NCBI GenBank assembly: GCA_947502265.1
Contig: CANMZB010000004.1
Location: 1-64,000 of the forward strand
Length of the DNA stretch: 64,000 nucleotides
Direction: 5' to 3'
Source: an uncultured Sulfitobacter sp.
GTDB taxonomy: Bacteria; Pseudomonadota; Alphaproteobacteria; Rhodobacterales; Rhodobacteraceae
The stretch's first letter is position 1; every line of letters starts with the position of its first letter. Of this stretch, positions 27,519 through 37,673 are shown in pieces. The notes under the pieces are model-generated. The model ran no database searches, was not told the origin of the DNA, and saw only the letters and a list, made by a program, of their open reading frames with translations. The position numbers were made by a program, and so were the translations under genes.

Positions 27519-28661
27519 CTAACCGAAAAAGCGCGCCGCGATGTCGCCCGACATATGGCTGACCCGCCCCTGGACCAGCGTGGCGGCAACGCGCAAGGTG
27601 GCGCGGTCAAGCACCACGAGATCGGCACGTTTGCCCGCGCACAGCACACCACGGTCATCAAGACCCAACATCGTGGCAGGCCCGCGCGAGACGAGCGCCC
27701 ATGCGTCCTGCAATTCCAGCATTCCGTTTTGCCACAACATCAACGCCGCGCGCCGCGCGCTGGGGTAGTGGTAATCGGACGCAAGCGCATCGCAGTAACC
27801 CATCGCGATCAAATCAATGGCCGACACATTGCGGTTGTGCGAGCCGCCGCGCACCACGTTGGGCGATCCCATAACCACCAGCCCGCCTTGCGCCTTCGTC
27901 GCCTCCGCCGCCTCCAGCGTTTCGGGAAACTCCGACACCCGCACGCCGCGCGCCGTCCATTCCGCGCGCCCTGCTGCGGTGCTGTCGTCATGGCTGCCCA
28001 TGGTGATGCCCGCCGCCGCCAGCGTTGCACAAAGCGCCGCAAGCGCGGCAGGCACCTCGCCCGCGCGCGCCTCCATTCCTTCCATCATCGCCAACTGTTT
28101 TTCAGGACTGCGCCCCGCTTTGAGCGCTTGCGCGACCAAGCGGCGCGGCTTTTGCCCTGCGGCAAGCCGGTCATGCGGCAGATGATCGTTGAACACGACA
28201 TAACGCAGCCCCCAGTCCGCAATCATTTGCGGTAGGTCCGCATAGAGATCAAGCATATGAGTTTCAAAGCGCAGCTGTCCGCGCAGATCGGTCACCATGT
28301 CCGGCGCCACATCGCGCAGGTTACCGAAAACCTGCTTTGCGAATTCAAGACTGCGCACGCCGCCTTCCCAACTGACGAACTGGGCGAGAATCGCTGTGGT
28401 GATGCCATTGGCCCCCAACTCCGCCTCTACCGCGACCAGCCCCTCGGCCATCTGCTTCATCGCACCGCGGCGCGGTGCCAGATGCCGTTCGAACCCGTCG
28501 CCATGCATGTCTACAATGCCGGGCAGAACCATATAGCCGCGCAAATCCACCGCGCGTCCGGCAGACTCTGCCGTGATCCGGCCTTCTGCAATCGACAGCC
28601 CGTCCGCATGCAGCCCCTCCGGCCCCAACACCTCGGCACCGGTCAAATCAAGGTTCAGCAT
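27519..28661 (-). CDS. phnM: Alpha-D-ribose 1-methylphosphonate 5-triphosphate diphosphatase
   Basis: 380-residue amidohydrolase-fold enzyme of the C-P lyase pathway, which removes pyrophosphate from ribose methylphosphonate triphosphate. The metal site shows as [19 protein letters not shown] near residues 46-64, then [23 protein letters not shown] and [12 protein letters not shown]. The ATG at 28661 follows a weak GGGGC. No other phn gene is in the window; its only partner is a secreted lipase gene whose end it overlaps by 14 bases. It is either a spare copy or a gene whose pathway lies elsewhere. Confidence 0.9.
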   Translation of the reverse strand: MLNLDLTGAEVLGPEGLHADGLSIAEGRITAESAGRAVDLRGYMVLPGIVDMHGDGFERHLAPRRGAMKQMAEGLVAVEAELGANGITTAILAQFVSWEGGVRSLEFAKQVFGNLRDVAPDMVTDLRGQLRFETHMLDLYADLPQMIADWGLRYVVFNDHLPHDRLAAGQKPRRLVAQALKAGRSPEKQLAMMEGMEARAGEVPAALAALCATLAAAGITMGSHDDSTAAGRAEWTARGVRVSEFPETLEAAEATKAQGGLVVMGSPNVVRGGSHNRNVSAIDLIAMGYCDALASDYHYPSARRAALMLWQNGMLELQDAWALVSRGPATMLGLDDRGVLCAGKRADLVVLDRATLRVAATLVQGRVSHMSGDIAARFFG

Positions 28662-29424
28662 GAGACGCCCCCACCCCCGGCAGACATTCACCCTCCGGAC
28701 AACCCAATTGCTCCAACACCGCATCCAGAAACGACAGCGAATGGTCGAAATAGCCGGTGCGCAGGAACTCGACAGCTTCGGCGATCACATGCGGATTATT
28801 CATCATGAAAGTATGCGTCACCGGCAACACGATATGATCTGCCATGCCCTTCAGACGCGTCGATGAGACCGCAACCTTGCCATCGTCCGGCCCTGGCAAC
28901 AGCGAGGAGAAATAGGGGTTCAGCGATTGCGAGCCCGCGATGATGCCCACCTCGTAATTCGCAGGCGGCAGTTGACGGGGCAACGATTCAGCCCCTGTGC
29001 CCATTTGCAGTCCTGCAGGGCCGTTCACCCAGTCGAACACTATTACATCGCGCAACTCGTCCACGACCTCGCTGCCCTGATTGGGCGGGCCAAGCATCAC
29101 GACGCGGCCGATCTTGCCCACACCCGCCTCGTTTGCCCATTGGCGCACCAGAATGCCGCCCATGGAATGGGTGATAAAATCAACCTTATCAGTGCCACAG
29201 GCGGCAACTGCCGCTGGCAGCGTTTCCTGCGTAAGCTGCTCGATCGGCGCTTCTGTTGACGGATAACCGGGACGCACAACCTTCCAGCCTTCCGCCTCCA
29301 GCGCGGCTTCCATCAAGGCAAATGACGATTCGGTGCGCGCCAGCCCGTGCAACAGCACGACGCAGCGGGCATCGACAATGCTTGCCGTCAGGCACAGGGC
29401 GCATATGATCACGAGGAGTCTCAT
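28648..29424 (-). CDS. Secreted esterase/lipase (alpha/beta hydrolase)
   Basis: 258 residues with a Sec signal peptide ([19 protein letters not shown], cleavage near residue 19), so it acts in the periplasm or outside. [15 protein letters not shown] is the oxyanion strand, [15 protein letters not shown] the nucleophile elbow with Ser near residue 93, and [11 protein letters not shown] the likely catalytic His region. [13 protein letters not shown] is typical of PGAP1/lipase-class-2-like enzymes. The end is Cys-containing ([11 protein letters not shown]), perhaps a disulfide. It overlaps phnM by 14 bases and is transcribed first. Confidence 0.85.
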   Translation of the reverse strand: MRLLVIICALCLTASIVDARCVVLLHGLARTESSFALMEAALEAEGWKVVRPGYPSTEAPIEQLTQETLPAAVAACGTDKVDFITHSMGGILVRQWANEAGVGKIGRVVMLGPPNQGSEVVDELRDVIVFDWVNGPAGLQMGTGAESLPRQLPPANYEVGIIAGSQSLNPYFSSLLPGPDDGKVAVSSTRLKGMADHIVLPVTHTFMMNNPHVIAEAVEFLRTGYFDHSLSFLDAVLEQLGCPEGECLPGVGASHAEP

Positions 29425-29503
29425 GCGCGCTATGTAGTGCGCCTTTGAGCATGTTTAAACAGCCGTCTCGCTTCAAGCCGTTACTGAAAGAGCAAACCCG
29501 CCG

Positions 29504-29962
29504 ATGACTCGCATCGCTTTTCCCCGTCTCGCCGTTCGCGCGATCGTTTTGCATCGAAACTGCCTGCTGCTTGTCAACGCGTGGCCCGATGGCAAAAGCG
29601 ATCTTATGTGCGCACCGGGGGGCGGTGTGGAGCGGGCAAGCGCCCTGCCCGACAACCTCAAACGCGAGGTCTATGAAGAAACGGGGCTTGAGATCAACGT
29701 CGGTGCGCCCTGTCTGGTTAATGAATTCCACGACCCCGAAGGTAGCTTTCATCAGGTCGATATCTATTTTCGCTGTACCCTTATCGGCCCCGCCGAGATG
29801 GATGCGGATTGGCGTGATGTGGAAAACATCGTAACCGACCGCCGCTGGGTCAGCCGTGCAGAGATGGCAACGCTGCGTGTGAAACCTGATAGCCTTGCCG
29901 CCGTTGCGTGGCAGGACGCGGATGCGCCGATGTATGATCCATTGGAACCTTTGGTGGTCTAG
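29504..29962 (+). CDS. Nudix hydrolase
   Basis: 152-residue pyrophosphohydrolase of the Nudix fold. The Nudix box runs from CAPGGGVERAS to REVYEETGLEI (about 37-64). In the pattern G-x5-E-x7-REUxEExGU, the metal-binding REVYEETGL (54-62) is intact but the first Glu is Ser46. The helix residues needed for catalysis remain, so it is probably active. The substrate (nucleotide sugar, dinucleotide or similar) cannot be told. It is divergent from the lipase gene with 79 bases between starts. Confidence 0.88.
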   Translation: MTRIAFPRLAVRAIVLHRNCLLLVNAWPDGKSDLMCAPGGGVERASALPDNLKREVYEETGLEINVGAPCLVNEFHDPEGSFHQVDIYFRCTLIGPAEMDADWRDVENIVTDRRWVSRAEMATLRVKPDSLAAVAWQDADAPMYDPLEPLVV

Positions 29963-30034
29963 TGTTTGGCGATGCCGTCCATATGATTACCGCATCCGTG
30001 GCGTCGCGTATCTGTGGCAAACGCCGTGCATTAA

Positions 30035-30127
30035 AGCGTCCCGCCCTTAACCTGAGCCACCTTTTGTCGCCAATGCCGCGAGAGCGTCGAAGGGTATTGG
30101 TGATTCAGGTTTAAGGCGAGGCGCTCT
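30035..30127. repeat. Terminal-inverted-repeat element, copy 1 (93 bp)
   Basis: Starts AGCGTCCCGCCCTTAACCTGA and ends with the near-complement TCAGGTTTAAGGCGAGGCGCT (17 of 21 positions pair), with a central GCCGCGAGAGCG block. A diverged copy of 102 bases lies at 35401-35502. The ends, size and lack of coding are like a miniature inverted-repeat element or a large REP/BIME unit. It lies in a 404-base gap between the Nudix gene and the response regulator; the rest of that gap shows no gene. Confidence 0.85.
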
Positions 30128-30366
30128 AATACGCAAAATCCGGCCGCGACGCAGCCACCCTCCTCACAGCAGTTCCGGCAGAAATCCCGCGATTTCCCCC
30201 AGGCAACAGCGGACCAGAGGCAGGCATCCATACGCCCCAATCACAGCACAGGTTCGCGCGAGGTTGGTAGCAAAGACCTGCTAAGACGAAACGAGAATCA
30301 AGATCAGGCGCAAGCGTAATTCCTTGTGCCACACCGCAAACAACCGGGCCGTCGGGTTGTGACCGG

Positions 30367-31029
30367 TCAATTGAAAATGAAGTCGTCGTCATCATCCGCT
30401 ATGGTGGCAAGGAAGACATCCAGCGCACGGTGGTCGTCCGTTGCAAGCAGCCGCGCCTGCGCATTCAAGGCGGTGCTGACCTGATCCCGGAGCAGCGACA
30501 CGACTGTACTTTGCACGCGCCGGTCCATCAAAGCCTCTGTCAGGCCCTGTCGGATCACCTCGTGTTGGTGGGCGTGTTGTGCTGCCACATCACGCTTGTT
30601 CCGGGCGGTTTGCATGGCCGTGGTCATCGCAAAACACAACTGTTCGGCTGTCATCCCGTCTTTCGTCAGGAAGTCATGGCACCCGTTGCGCATCGCGGTC
30701 ACCGCAGTTTCCATGTCGCCTTCGCCGGTGACCATGATGGTCGCCGTTTCTTTGTTCAGCGCAGTCTGCTGGATGTAATCCAGAACCCCCAGACCATCGC
30801 CTTGCGGCAGACGATAATCAATCATGATCAGATCATACACCTGATGTGCGACGGCCTCTTTCATCTCTGCGACAGAGGCCACTTCGTCCAACTGTAACGC
30901 AAGATCGGCTTTCTGACCCAACCGCCGGATGCGCGCACGATCAAATGAGCTGTCATCCAGCAACAAGGCTTTGATAACAGGTGGAAAGGCCCCCCCGTGA
31001 GGGCCGACGACTTGGACAGGCAATGACAT
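30367..31029 (-). CDS. Response regulator without a known output domain
   Basis: 220 residues. A receiver domain (about 18-140) has the acid pair D25/D26, the phospho-acceptor D71 in DLIMIDYRLPQGDG, T101 in VTGEGD and K123 in FLTKDGM, so it should be phosphorylated normally. The C-terminal 80 residues are helical, with no DNA-binding motif, and end in a run of Asp. It probably works through protein contact. The upstream histidine kinase gene, 119 bases away in the same direction, is the likely partner. The start MSLPVQVVGP is chosen as the only ATG before the domain. Confidence 0.88.
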   Translation of the reverse strand: MSLPVQVVGPHGGAFPPVIKALLLDDSSFDRARIRRLGQKADLALQLDEVASVAEMKEAVAHQVYDLIMIDYRLPQGDGLGVLDYIQQTALNKETATIMVTGEGDMETAVTAMRNGCHDFLTKDGMTAEQLCFAMTTAMQTARNKRDVAAQHAHQHEVIRQGLTEALMDRRVQSTVVSLLRDQVSTALNAQARLLATDDHRALDVFLATIADDDDDFIFN

Positions 31030-31148
31030 TGCTGATTTCTCCCACAGATTTACTCACCATGGTCAGAGTACGCCCGACAGACCTATCAAAAGATGAACGC
31101 GAGACTGCGCGAAATGCCAGTTCTGTAGAGGATTTTCGAAGAAATCCG

Positions 31149-31898
31149 TTAAATTCCTGTGGGTTGATCACCGTGTGGTAACAACACATCCACGCACAGG
31201 CCGGTCTGATCAAGCCGGGCCGGCGAAAGCGTAACCGTCCCGCCGTAATGTTGAGCGATCTTGTGCACATTGGCCAGGCCCATACCGCTACCTTCGATTT
31301 CGTCGCGCGGGCGCAGGGTGGTCATGGGGCCAAGCACCTTGTCGTGGTATTTTTCCGGAATGCCCGGCCCGTCATCGCATACCGTAAACCGGATCATACC
31401 ACCTTCGGCGCGGGTGGAAACGCGGATATGCCCTGCGGTTTGATCGTGATGCTTGACCGCATTTCCGATCAGCGCGCTCCAGAGCGTCAGGATATCCTGC
31501 TCTGCGATCAGGCAGTGCGTGCTTGATAAGGCGCGCGAAATGCGGAACCCCTGCGGCAGCACCAGCGTACCCAGCACCTCGTCCAGCGCAACGTTTACAT
31601 CCACAAGATGCACCCCCTGCCGCCTGCCGATGCGCGAATAGGCCAGCAGATCGACGAGCATCCGGTCCAACCGCGCGGTGTGGCGGTTCATCATCTCGAT
31701 GGTTTGCCCGACCGAACCCGTCAAATCCACCCCTGCGGTTTCAAGGTCCTCGACGATCCATTGCGGCAATTCCAGAAGCGCACGCACGGAGGCGCGCACA
31801 TCGTGGCTCATCAGATAGATGAAATCATCAATATCCTGCGTCGCTGGATGCGGCTTCCTTTCGGGGGCAGCCGTAGCGTTGCAAACAGACCTCGCCAT
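31149..31898 (-). CDS. Sensor histidine kinase without a recognised sensor domain
   Basis: 249 residues of soluble kinase core only. The phospho-acceptor His is in YLMSHDVRASVRALL (residue 32), the N-box is LIGNAVKHHD, then DDGPGIPEKYHDKV (G1) and EGSGMGLANVHKIAQHYGG (G2). The H-box with HD and DVR is like that of phytochrome-type kinases. No PAS, GAF or membrane segment is present in the roughly 25 residues before the H-box, so the signal must come from a partner protein. The ATG at 31898 has GGAAGG five bases upstream; another at 31916 lacks a good site. Confidence 0.88.
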   Translation of the reverse strand: MARSVCNATAAPERKPHPATQDIDDFIYLMSHDVRASVRALLELPQWIVEDLETAGVDLTGSVGQTIEMMNRHTARLDRMLVDLLAYSRIGRRQGVHLVDVNVALDEVLGTLVLPQGFRISRALSSTHCLIAEQDILTLWSALIGNAVKHHDQTAGHIRVSTRAEGGMIRFTVCDDGPGIPEKYHDKVLGPMTTLRPRDEIEGSGMGLANVHKIAQHYGGTVTLSPARLDQTGLCVDVLLPHGDQPTGI

Positions 31899-32003
31899 AA
31901 GCGCCTTCCCTATCATTCCAGTGAATGACTAACAGACGGAACCTTGCCAACCGGTTAAGTCCGGCACGTCTCTTGCATCTGCGCCTGCATACAGACGACA
32001 TGA

Positions 32004-32030
32004 CAAAGGGCCCCGAAAGGCCCTTTGCTT
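32004..32030 (-). terminator. Terminator after groEL
   Basis: CAAAGGGCC and GGCCCTTTG pair perfectly over nine bases with a six-base loop, 44 bases beyond the groEL stop. On the minus strand the stem ends in TTTGT; the weak T-run leaves strength uncertain. Confidence 0.65.
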
Positions 32031-32073
32031 TAACGCAGCTTGGAAGCAGCGCTTATCTACAAAGTAGACAAGC

Positions 32074-34075
<2,002 letters not shown>

Positions 34076-34144
34076 CTTTGTAGCTCCTTAATGCTCAAAG
34101 TTTTCTATTCTCTGGTCGCTGCTTCGCCTGAAACATCGCGACCG

Positions 34145-34171
34145 TTATCACTCACATCGGATGAGTGCTAA
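34145..34171 (-). promoter_or_regulatory. CIRCE operator (HrcA binding site) of groESL
   Basis: TTATCACTC-N9-GAGTGCTAA, read on the plus strand. It matches the CIRCE consensus TTAGCACTC-N9-GAGTGCTAA at 17 of 18 arm positions; the only change is G to T in the plus-strand left arm. HrcA binds such sites to repress groESL until heat shock. It lies directly downstream of the -10 box. Confidence 0.95.
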
Positions 34172-34207
34172 CGATCTGTAAGTATGAACCACCGGGCGGC
34201 GAGTCAA
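34172..34207 (-). promoter_or_regulatory. Sigma-70-type promoter of groESL
   Basis: On the minus strand TTGACT (34207-34202), a 17-base spacer and TACTTA (34184-34179) form a good housekeeping promoter. The start of transcription would fall at about 34172, at the edge of the CIRCE operator, the usual layout for HrcA control. Confidence 0.75.
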
Positions 34208-34315
34208 GCGGACGCAGCAGAATTATTTCACGCCGGTAATTGGCGTACCATCGCGATGCTTTGGTGCGCCACATACTTTGGCCCATCTCAAAAGAATTCC
34301 TGCCAGAAAAGACGC

Positions 34316-34993
34316 TTAAGCCCCCAGCACGCGGGCGGCGGCGGTAACCGCCTGAGCGCCTGCGGGTCCAAGGCCGTAGACGCCTTTTTCCACCTTCTCG
34401 AACCAGTCATAATGGTTGTCGCGCATCAGCGTCGTGGCCTTGGCCACGCCCGTTTCGCGCGCCACATCGGCCCCCTTGCTGGCACCGGCTTCGAACAAAT
34501 AGACGGCAATCTTCAACGCGTCTTGCCGATAGGCGGTGACCAACCCCGCGCGCGTCTGGCCGCCCTCGTTGGGGTCACCCTGCCTGCGGGCGAACTCCCG
34601 CAAAAGCTGCGCCTTGCGCTTGGCGTTTTTGCGCGGCGCATACGGGCCCGGATCGCAATGCACCTCGACAAGACCATCGGCCAGCCGCACCGTCATCAAC
34701 CCCAGCCCCAACCTGCGCGCCAGCGTTGTGTTTGCCTTCACCGACTTTGCAAAGCGCTTACCGTTTTGGCGCACAACGGCAAGGTAGACATCGTCGGTCA
34801 GCTTCATCCGTTCGAGGCACTGATGAAACAAGGCAAGACTGAAACCCAGCTTCAACTCCACGACAACAGGTGCCTCGCCGCCCCGAACAGCCACCACATC
34901 CGCCGCCCCTACTTCGGACTTCACAACATATCCCTGCGCTTCAAGGAACGTCTTCACGGGCGGATAAAGATCGGTTTCTCGGGCATTACTCAT
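34316..34993 (-). CDS. DUF2161 family PD-(D/E)XK nuclease-like protein
   Basis: 225-residue protein of DUF2161. The N-terminal half has the fold's mark EVGAADVVAVRGGEAPVVVE followed by LKLG, that is D...(E)xK on two strands, after the helix YPPVKTFLEAQGYVV. The C-terminal half (about 150-225) looks like a winged helix (KIAVYLFEAGASKGADVARE, then GVAKATTLMRDNHYDWF). The pair suggests a DNA-acting enzyme or regulator, but no activity has been shown to my knowledge. It is divergent from the YjbR gene, 53 bases apart. Confidence 0.85.
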   Translation of the reverse strand: MSNARETDLYPPVKTFLEAQGYVVKSEVGAADVVAVRGGEAPVVVELKLGFSLALFHQCLERMKLTDDVYLAVVRQNGKRFAKSVKANTTLARRLGLGLMTVRLADGLVEVHCDPGPYAPRKNAKRKAQLLREFARRQGDPNEGGQTRAGLVTAYRQDALKIAVYLFEAGASKGADVARETGVAKATTLMRDNHYDWFEKVEKGVYGLGPAGAQAVTAAARVLGA

Positions 34994-35046
34994 GGCGCAA
35001 ACCTAACAGCATTCACGGGGCGCGTGAATCCCCCTAAGGTAAATGC

Positions 35047-35400
35047 ATGACCCGCGAAGAACTGACCATATTCTGCGCCGCCCTGCCCTGTGCCACACAT
35101 GTGGTGCAATGGGGTAATGCCGATGTTTACAAGATCGGCGGAAAGGTTTTCGCGATCGTCGGAATGGCGCAAACCGGCGCCACGGTCACCTTCAAAGCCA
35201 CGGAGCTTGCGTTTGAAATCCTTTCGGACAGCCCCGGATTGCGGCCTGCACCCTACATGGCCTCACGCGGGTTGAAATGGATACAGCATTATGCAGCCCC
35301 CGGCCTGTCTGACGGCAGCCTGTGCGACCACATTCGCGCGTCCTACGATATGATCGCCGCAGCGCTGCCCGCCAAAAGGCGCGCCGAACTGGGGATTTAA
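35047..35400 (+). CDS. MmcQ/YjbR family protein
   Basis: 117-residue protein of the YjbR (double-wing DNA-binding fold) family. MTREELTIFCAALPCATHVV, WGNADVYKIGGKVFAIVGM and GLKWIQHYAAPGLSD, with the late LVAKSYDMI-like helix IRASYDMIAAALPAKRRAEL, are typical. Role unknown; DNA binding is only suggested by structure of relatives. Its TAA stop is immediately followed by a terminal-inverted-repeat element. Confidence 0.9.
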   Translation: MTREELTIFCAALPCATHVVQWGNADVYKIGGKVFAIVGMAQTGATVTFKATELAFEILSDSPGLRPAPYMASRGLKWIQHYAAPGLSDGSLCDHIRASYDMIAAALPAKRRAELGI

Positions 35401-35502
35401 AGCGTCCCGCCTTTAACCTGAGGCATCTCTTGCCTCCGATGCCGCGAGAGCGCCGAAGACGTGGCAAGGTATTGGTGAGTCAAATTTAAGGCGGGGCGCT
35501 CT
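35401..35502. repeat. Terminal-inverted-repeat element, copy 2 (102 bp)
   Basis: Starts AGCGTCCCGCCTTTAACCTGA and ends TTTAAGGCGGGGCGCTCT. The outer arms pair with each other, and the same GCCGCGAGAGCG core as in the copy at 30035-30127 lies in the middle. About nine extra bases sit between core and right arm. Both copies are preceded by TTAA; here the TAA is the stop codon of the YjbR gene. Confidence 0.85.
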
Positions 35503-35647
35503 GGATAGTGCCCTTTCCCTCCGGTAGCGCACAGACTTTCTGGGCACAAGAATTGCCGCCCCGATGCGCGCGGTCGCCTCGTGACTCCGCATCTGATCCT
35601 GCTATAAGGCGCGAAAAATTGCATTTCCCTCTTTTCAGGAGTTCACT

Positions 35648-36568
35648 ATGACAACGCTTGTTTTCGGCCACAAGTCCCCCGACACCGACAGCACCGGTAG
35701 TCCAATCATCTGGGCGTGGTACCTTAACCAGATCAAAGGCATTGAGGCCAGCCCGGCCCTTTTGGGCGAGCCGAACACCGAAGCGCTTTTCATGCTGGAT
35801 CACTGGAAGCTGGATAAGCCTGAAATCATCTCGGGTGTGGAGGCCGGACAGGACGTTGTGATTGTCGACACCAACAACCCCGCCGAACTGCCTGACAACA
35901 TCAACGCGGCAAACATCACCGCCATCATCGACCATCACAAGCTGGTTGGCGGCCTTGAGACAGCAGGCCCCATCGAGATCCGCATCGAGCCTCTGGCCTG
36001 CACGGCCACGATCATGTGGAAAATGATCGGCAGCGACATGGCGCAGATGCCTGAAAACGTCAAAGGGGCGATGCTGACCTGCATCCTCTCGGACACGCTG
36101 GAGTTCCGCTCCCCCACAACCACACAGGAAGACAAAGACATTGCGCAGTCGCTCGCCGCAGATCTGGATATCAATATCTCCGATTATGCCGCCAAAATGT
36201 TTGCGGCGAAATCCGATGTCTCCTCCTTCTCCGAAGCAGAGCTTCTGCGGATGGACAGCAAGGAGTACGAAGTCGGCGGCAAGCAGTTCCGCGTCTCCGT
36301 ATTGGAAACCACCTCTCCCGACCAGATTCTGGACCGCAAAGACGCTCTGATGGCCGCAATGCCCGGTGTGGCCGAGACAGACGGTGCGGATCAGGTTCTG
36401 TTGTTTGTCGTGGATATTCTGAACGAGCAGGCAACAATGCTGATCCCGAACGAGTTGACCAAATCGGTGGCCGAGAAATCTTTTGATACGACAGTGTCCG
36501 GCGACACGGTGATCCTGCCCGGCGTGATGAGCCGCAAAAAACAGATCATCCCCAACCTCAAGGTTTGA
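35648..36568 (+). CDS. ppaC: Manganese-dependent inorganic pyrophosphatase
   Basis: Family II (DHH) pyrophosphatase, hydrolysing pyrophosphate to drive biosynthesis. 306 residues. Metal ligands appear in VFGHKSPDTDSTGSP (H8, D12, D14), VIVDTNNPAEL and AIIDHHKLVGG (DHH motif near 95-97). The C-terminal DHHA2 domain (about 190-306) ends VILPGVMSRKKQIIPNL with the substrate-binding RKKQ. AGGAG lies seven bases before the ATG. A TATAAG box at 35603-35608 may be its -10 element, but no good -35 is seen. Terminator downstream. Confidence 0.96.
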   Translation: MTTLVFGHKSPDTDSTGSPIIWAWYLNQIKGIEASPALLGEPNTEALFMLDHWKLDKPEIISGVEAGQDVVIVDTNNPAELPDNINAANITAIIDHHKLVGGLETAGPIEIRIEPLACTATIMWKMIGSDMAQMPENVKGAMLTCILSDTLEFRSPTTTQEDKDIAQSLAADLDINISDYAAKMFAAKSDVSSFSEAELLRMDSKEYEVGGKQFRVSVLETTSPDQILDRKDALMAAMPGVAETDGADQVLLFVVDILNEQATMLIPNELTKSVAEKSFDTTVSGDTVILPGVMSRKKQIIPNLKV

Positions 36569-36599
36569 AGGCGGCCGTCTGGCAACGCATTTACCGCGC

Positions 36600-36636
36600 A
36601 AGGCTCCCTGTAAAAAGGGGGCCTTGGTTATTTTTC
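36600..36636 (+). terminator. Terminator after ppaC
   Basis: AAGGCTCCC pairs with GGGGGCCTT (one G-T pair) around an eight-base loop, followed by GGTTATTTTT. Lies 32 bases after the ppaC stop. Confidence 0.8.
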
Positions 36637-36711
36637 AGCCACGCGCACGCCCCTTTTGCATCCGCCCGACATGCACTATGCAGCAGGCAACGCATTTTAC
36701 GGAGCTGTCCC

Positions 36712-37584
36712 ATGACCCGCATCATCCCCGCCCTGTCCGAGATTTCCGGCGCTTATGACGCGCTCTTCGTTGATCTATGGGGGTGCGTGCATAACGGGGT
36801 TGAGGCAATCCCGAGCGCCGTTGCGGCCTTGCAGGCGTACCGCAAGACCGGCGGCAAGGTCATCCTTGTCACCAATTCGCCGCGCCCGCGCCAAGGGGTG
36901 GCCAAACAGCTTGTTCACTTCAAGGTGCCCGAAGATGCCTATGACGCCATCGCGACCTCGGGCGATTCCGCGCGCGCCGCGATGTACACCGGCGTTGTAG
37001 GTCACAACGTCTGGCATTACGGCCCCGTGACCGACAGCCGCTTTTTCGATCCGCTGGAAATTCTGGACAATCCGGTCAAGATTACCCGCGTCCCGCTGGA
37101 AGACGCGACCGGCATCGTCTGCACCGGCCCGTTCGAGCCGCAAACAGACCCCGACACATGGCGCCCCGATCTGGAAAAGGCGCTGGAACGCGGGATGAAG
37201 CTGCTTTGCGCCAACCCCGACATTGTGGTCGACCGCGGGGAAACGCGCGAGTGGTGCGCGGGGGCCGTGGCAAAAGTGTATACTGAAATGGGCGGCACCA
37301 GCCTGTATTTTGGCAAGCCGCACGCCCCGATCTACGATCTGGCCCGCCGCCGCCTGCATAAACTGGACGATTCCATCAAAGACGACAAGATTCTCGCCAT
37401 CGGTGACGGCATCCTGACCGACGTCAAAGGGGCTATCGACGAAGGCATTGATTCGCTGTTCATCTCGGGCGGATTGGCCGCCGCCGAGACGGAAACTGTC
37501 ACGCAACCCGATGCTGATGCCCTAAACGCTTATCTTAAAGCGGAAAAATACGATCCAACCTTCACCATAGGTCATTTACGCTGA
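36712..37584 (+). CDS. TIGR01459 family HAD-type hydrolase
   Basis: 290-residue HAD-superfamily phosphatase of the NagD-like (class IIA) kind. Motif I is LFVDLWGCVHNGVEAI (Asp nucleophile; the second position is Trp rather than Asp, so the general acid is unusual, as in the TIGR01459 group), motif II VILVTNSPRPRQG, motif III Lys in YFGKPHAPIY and motif IV AIGDGILTDVKGA. The cap domain lies between II and III. Substrate unknown, probably a sugar or nucleotide phosphate. GGAG precedes the ATG. Confidence 0.85.
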   Translation: MTRIIPALSEISGAYDALFVDLWGCVHNGVEAIPSAVAALQAYRKTGGKVILVTNSPRPRQGVAKQLVHFKVPEDAYDAIATSGDSARAAMYTGVVGHNVWHYGPVTDSRFFDPLEILDNPVKITRVPLEDATGIVCTGPFEPQTDPDTWRPDLEKALERGMKLLCANPDIVVDRGETREWCAGAVAKVYTEMGGTSLYFGKPHAPIYDLARRRLHKLDDSIKDDKILAIGDGILTDVKGAIDEGIDSLFISGGLAAAETETVTQPDADALNAYLKAEKYDPTFTIGHLR

Positions 37585-37673
37585 CACATTTTTCACTTGA
37601 TTTTCTGCGTGTGCAAAGTAATTAAGTTACATATCAGACGCACCGGCAGTCACTTTATTACCAAGGACATGAA

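Noticed and set aside
30126..30395. 89-codon minus-strand frame next to the TIR element
   Set aside because: It overlaps the response regulator end and has no family match; start context is poor.
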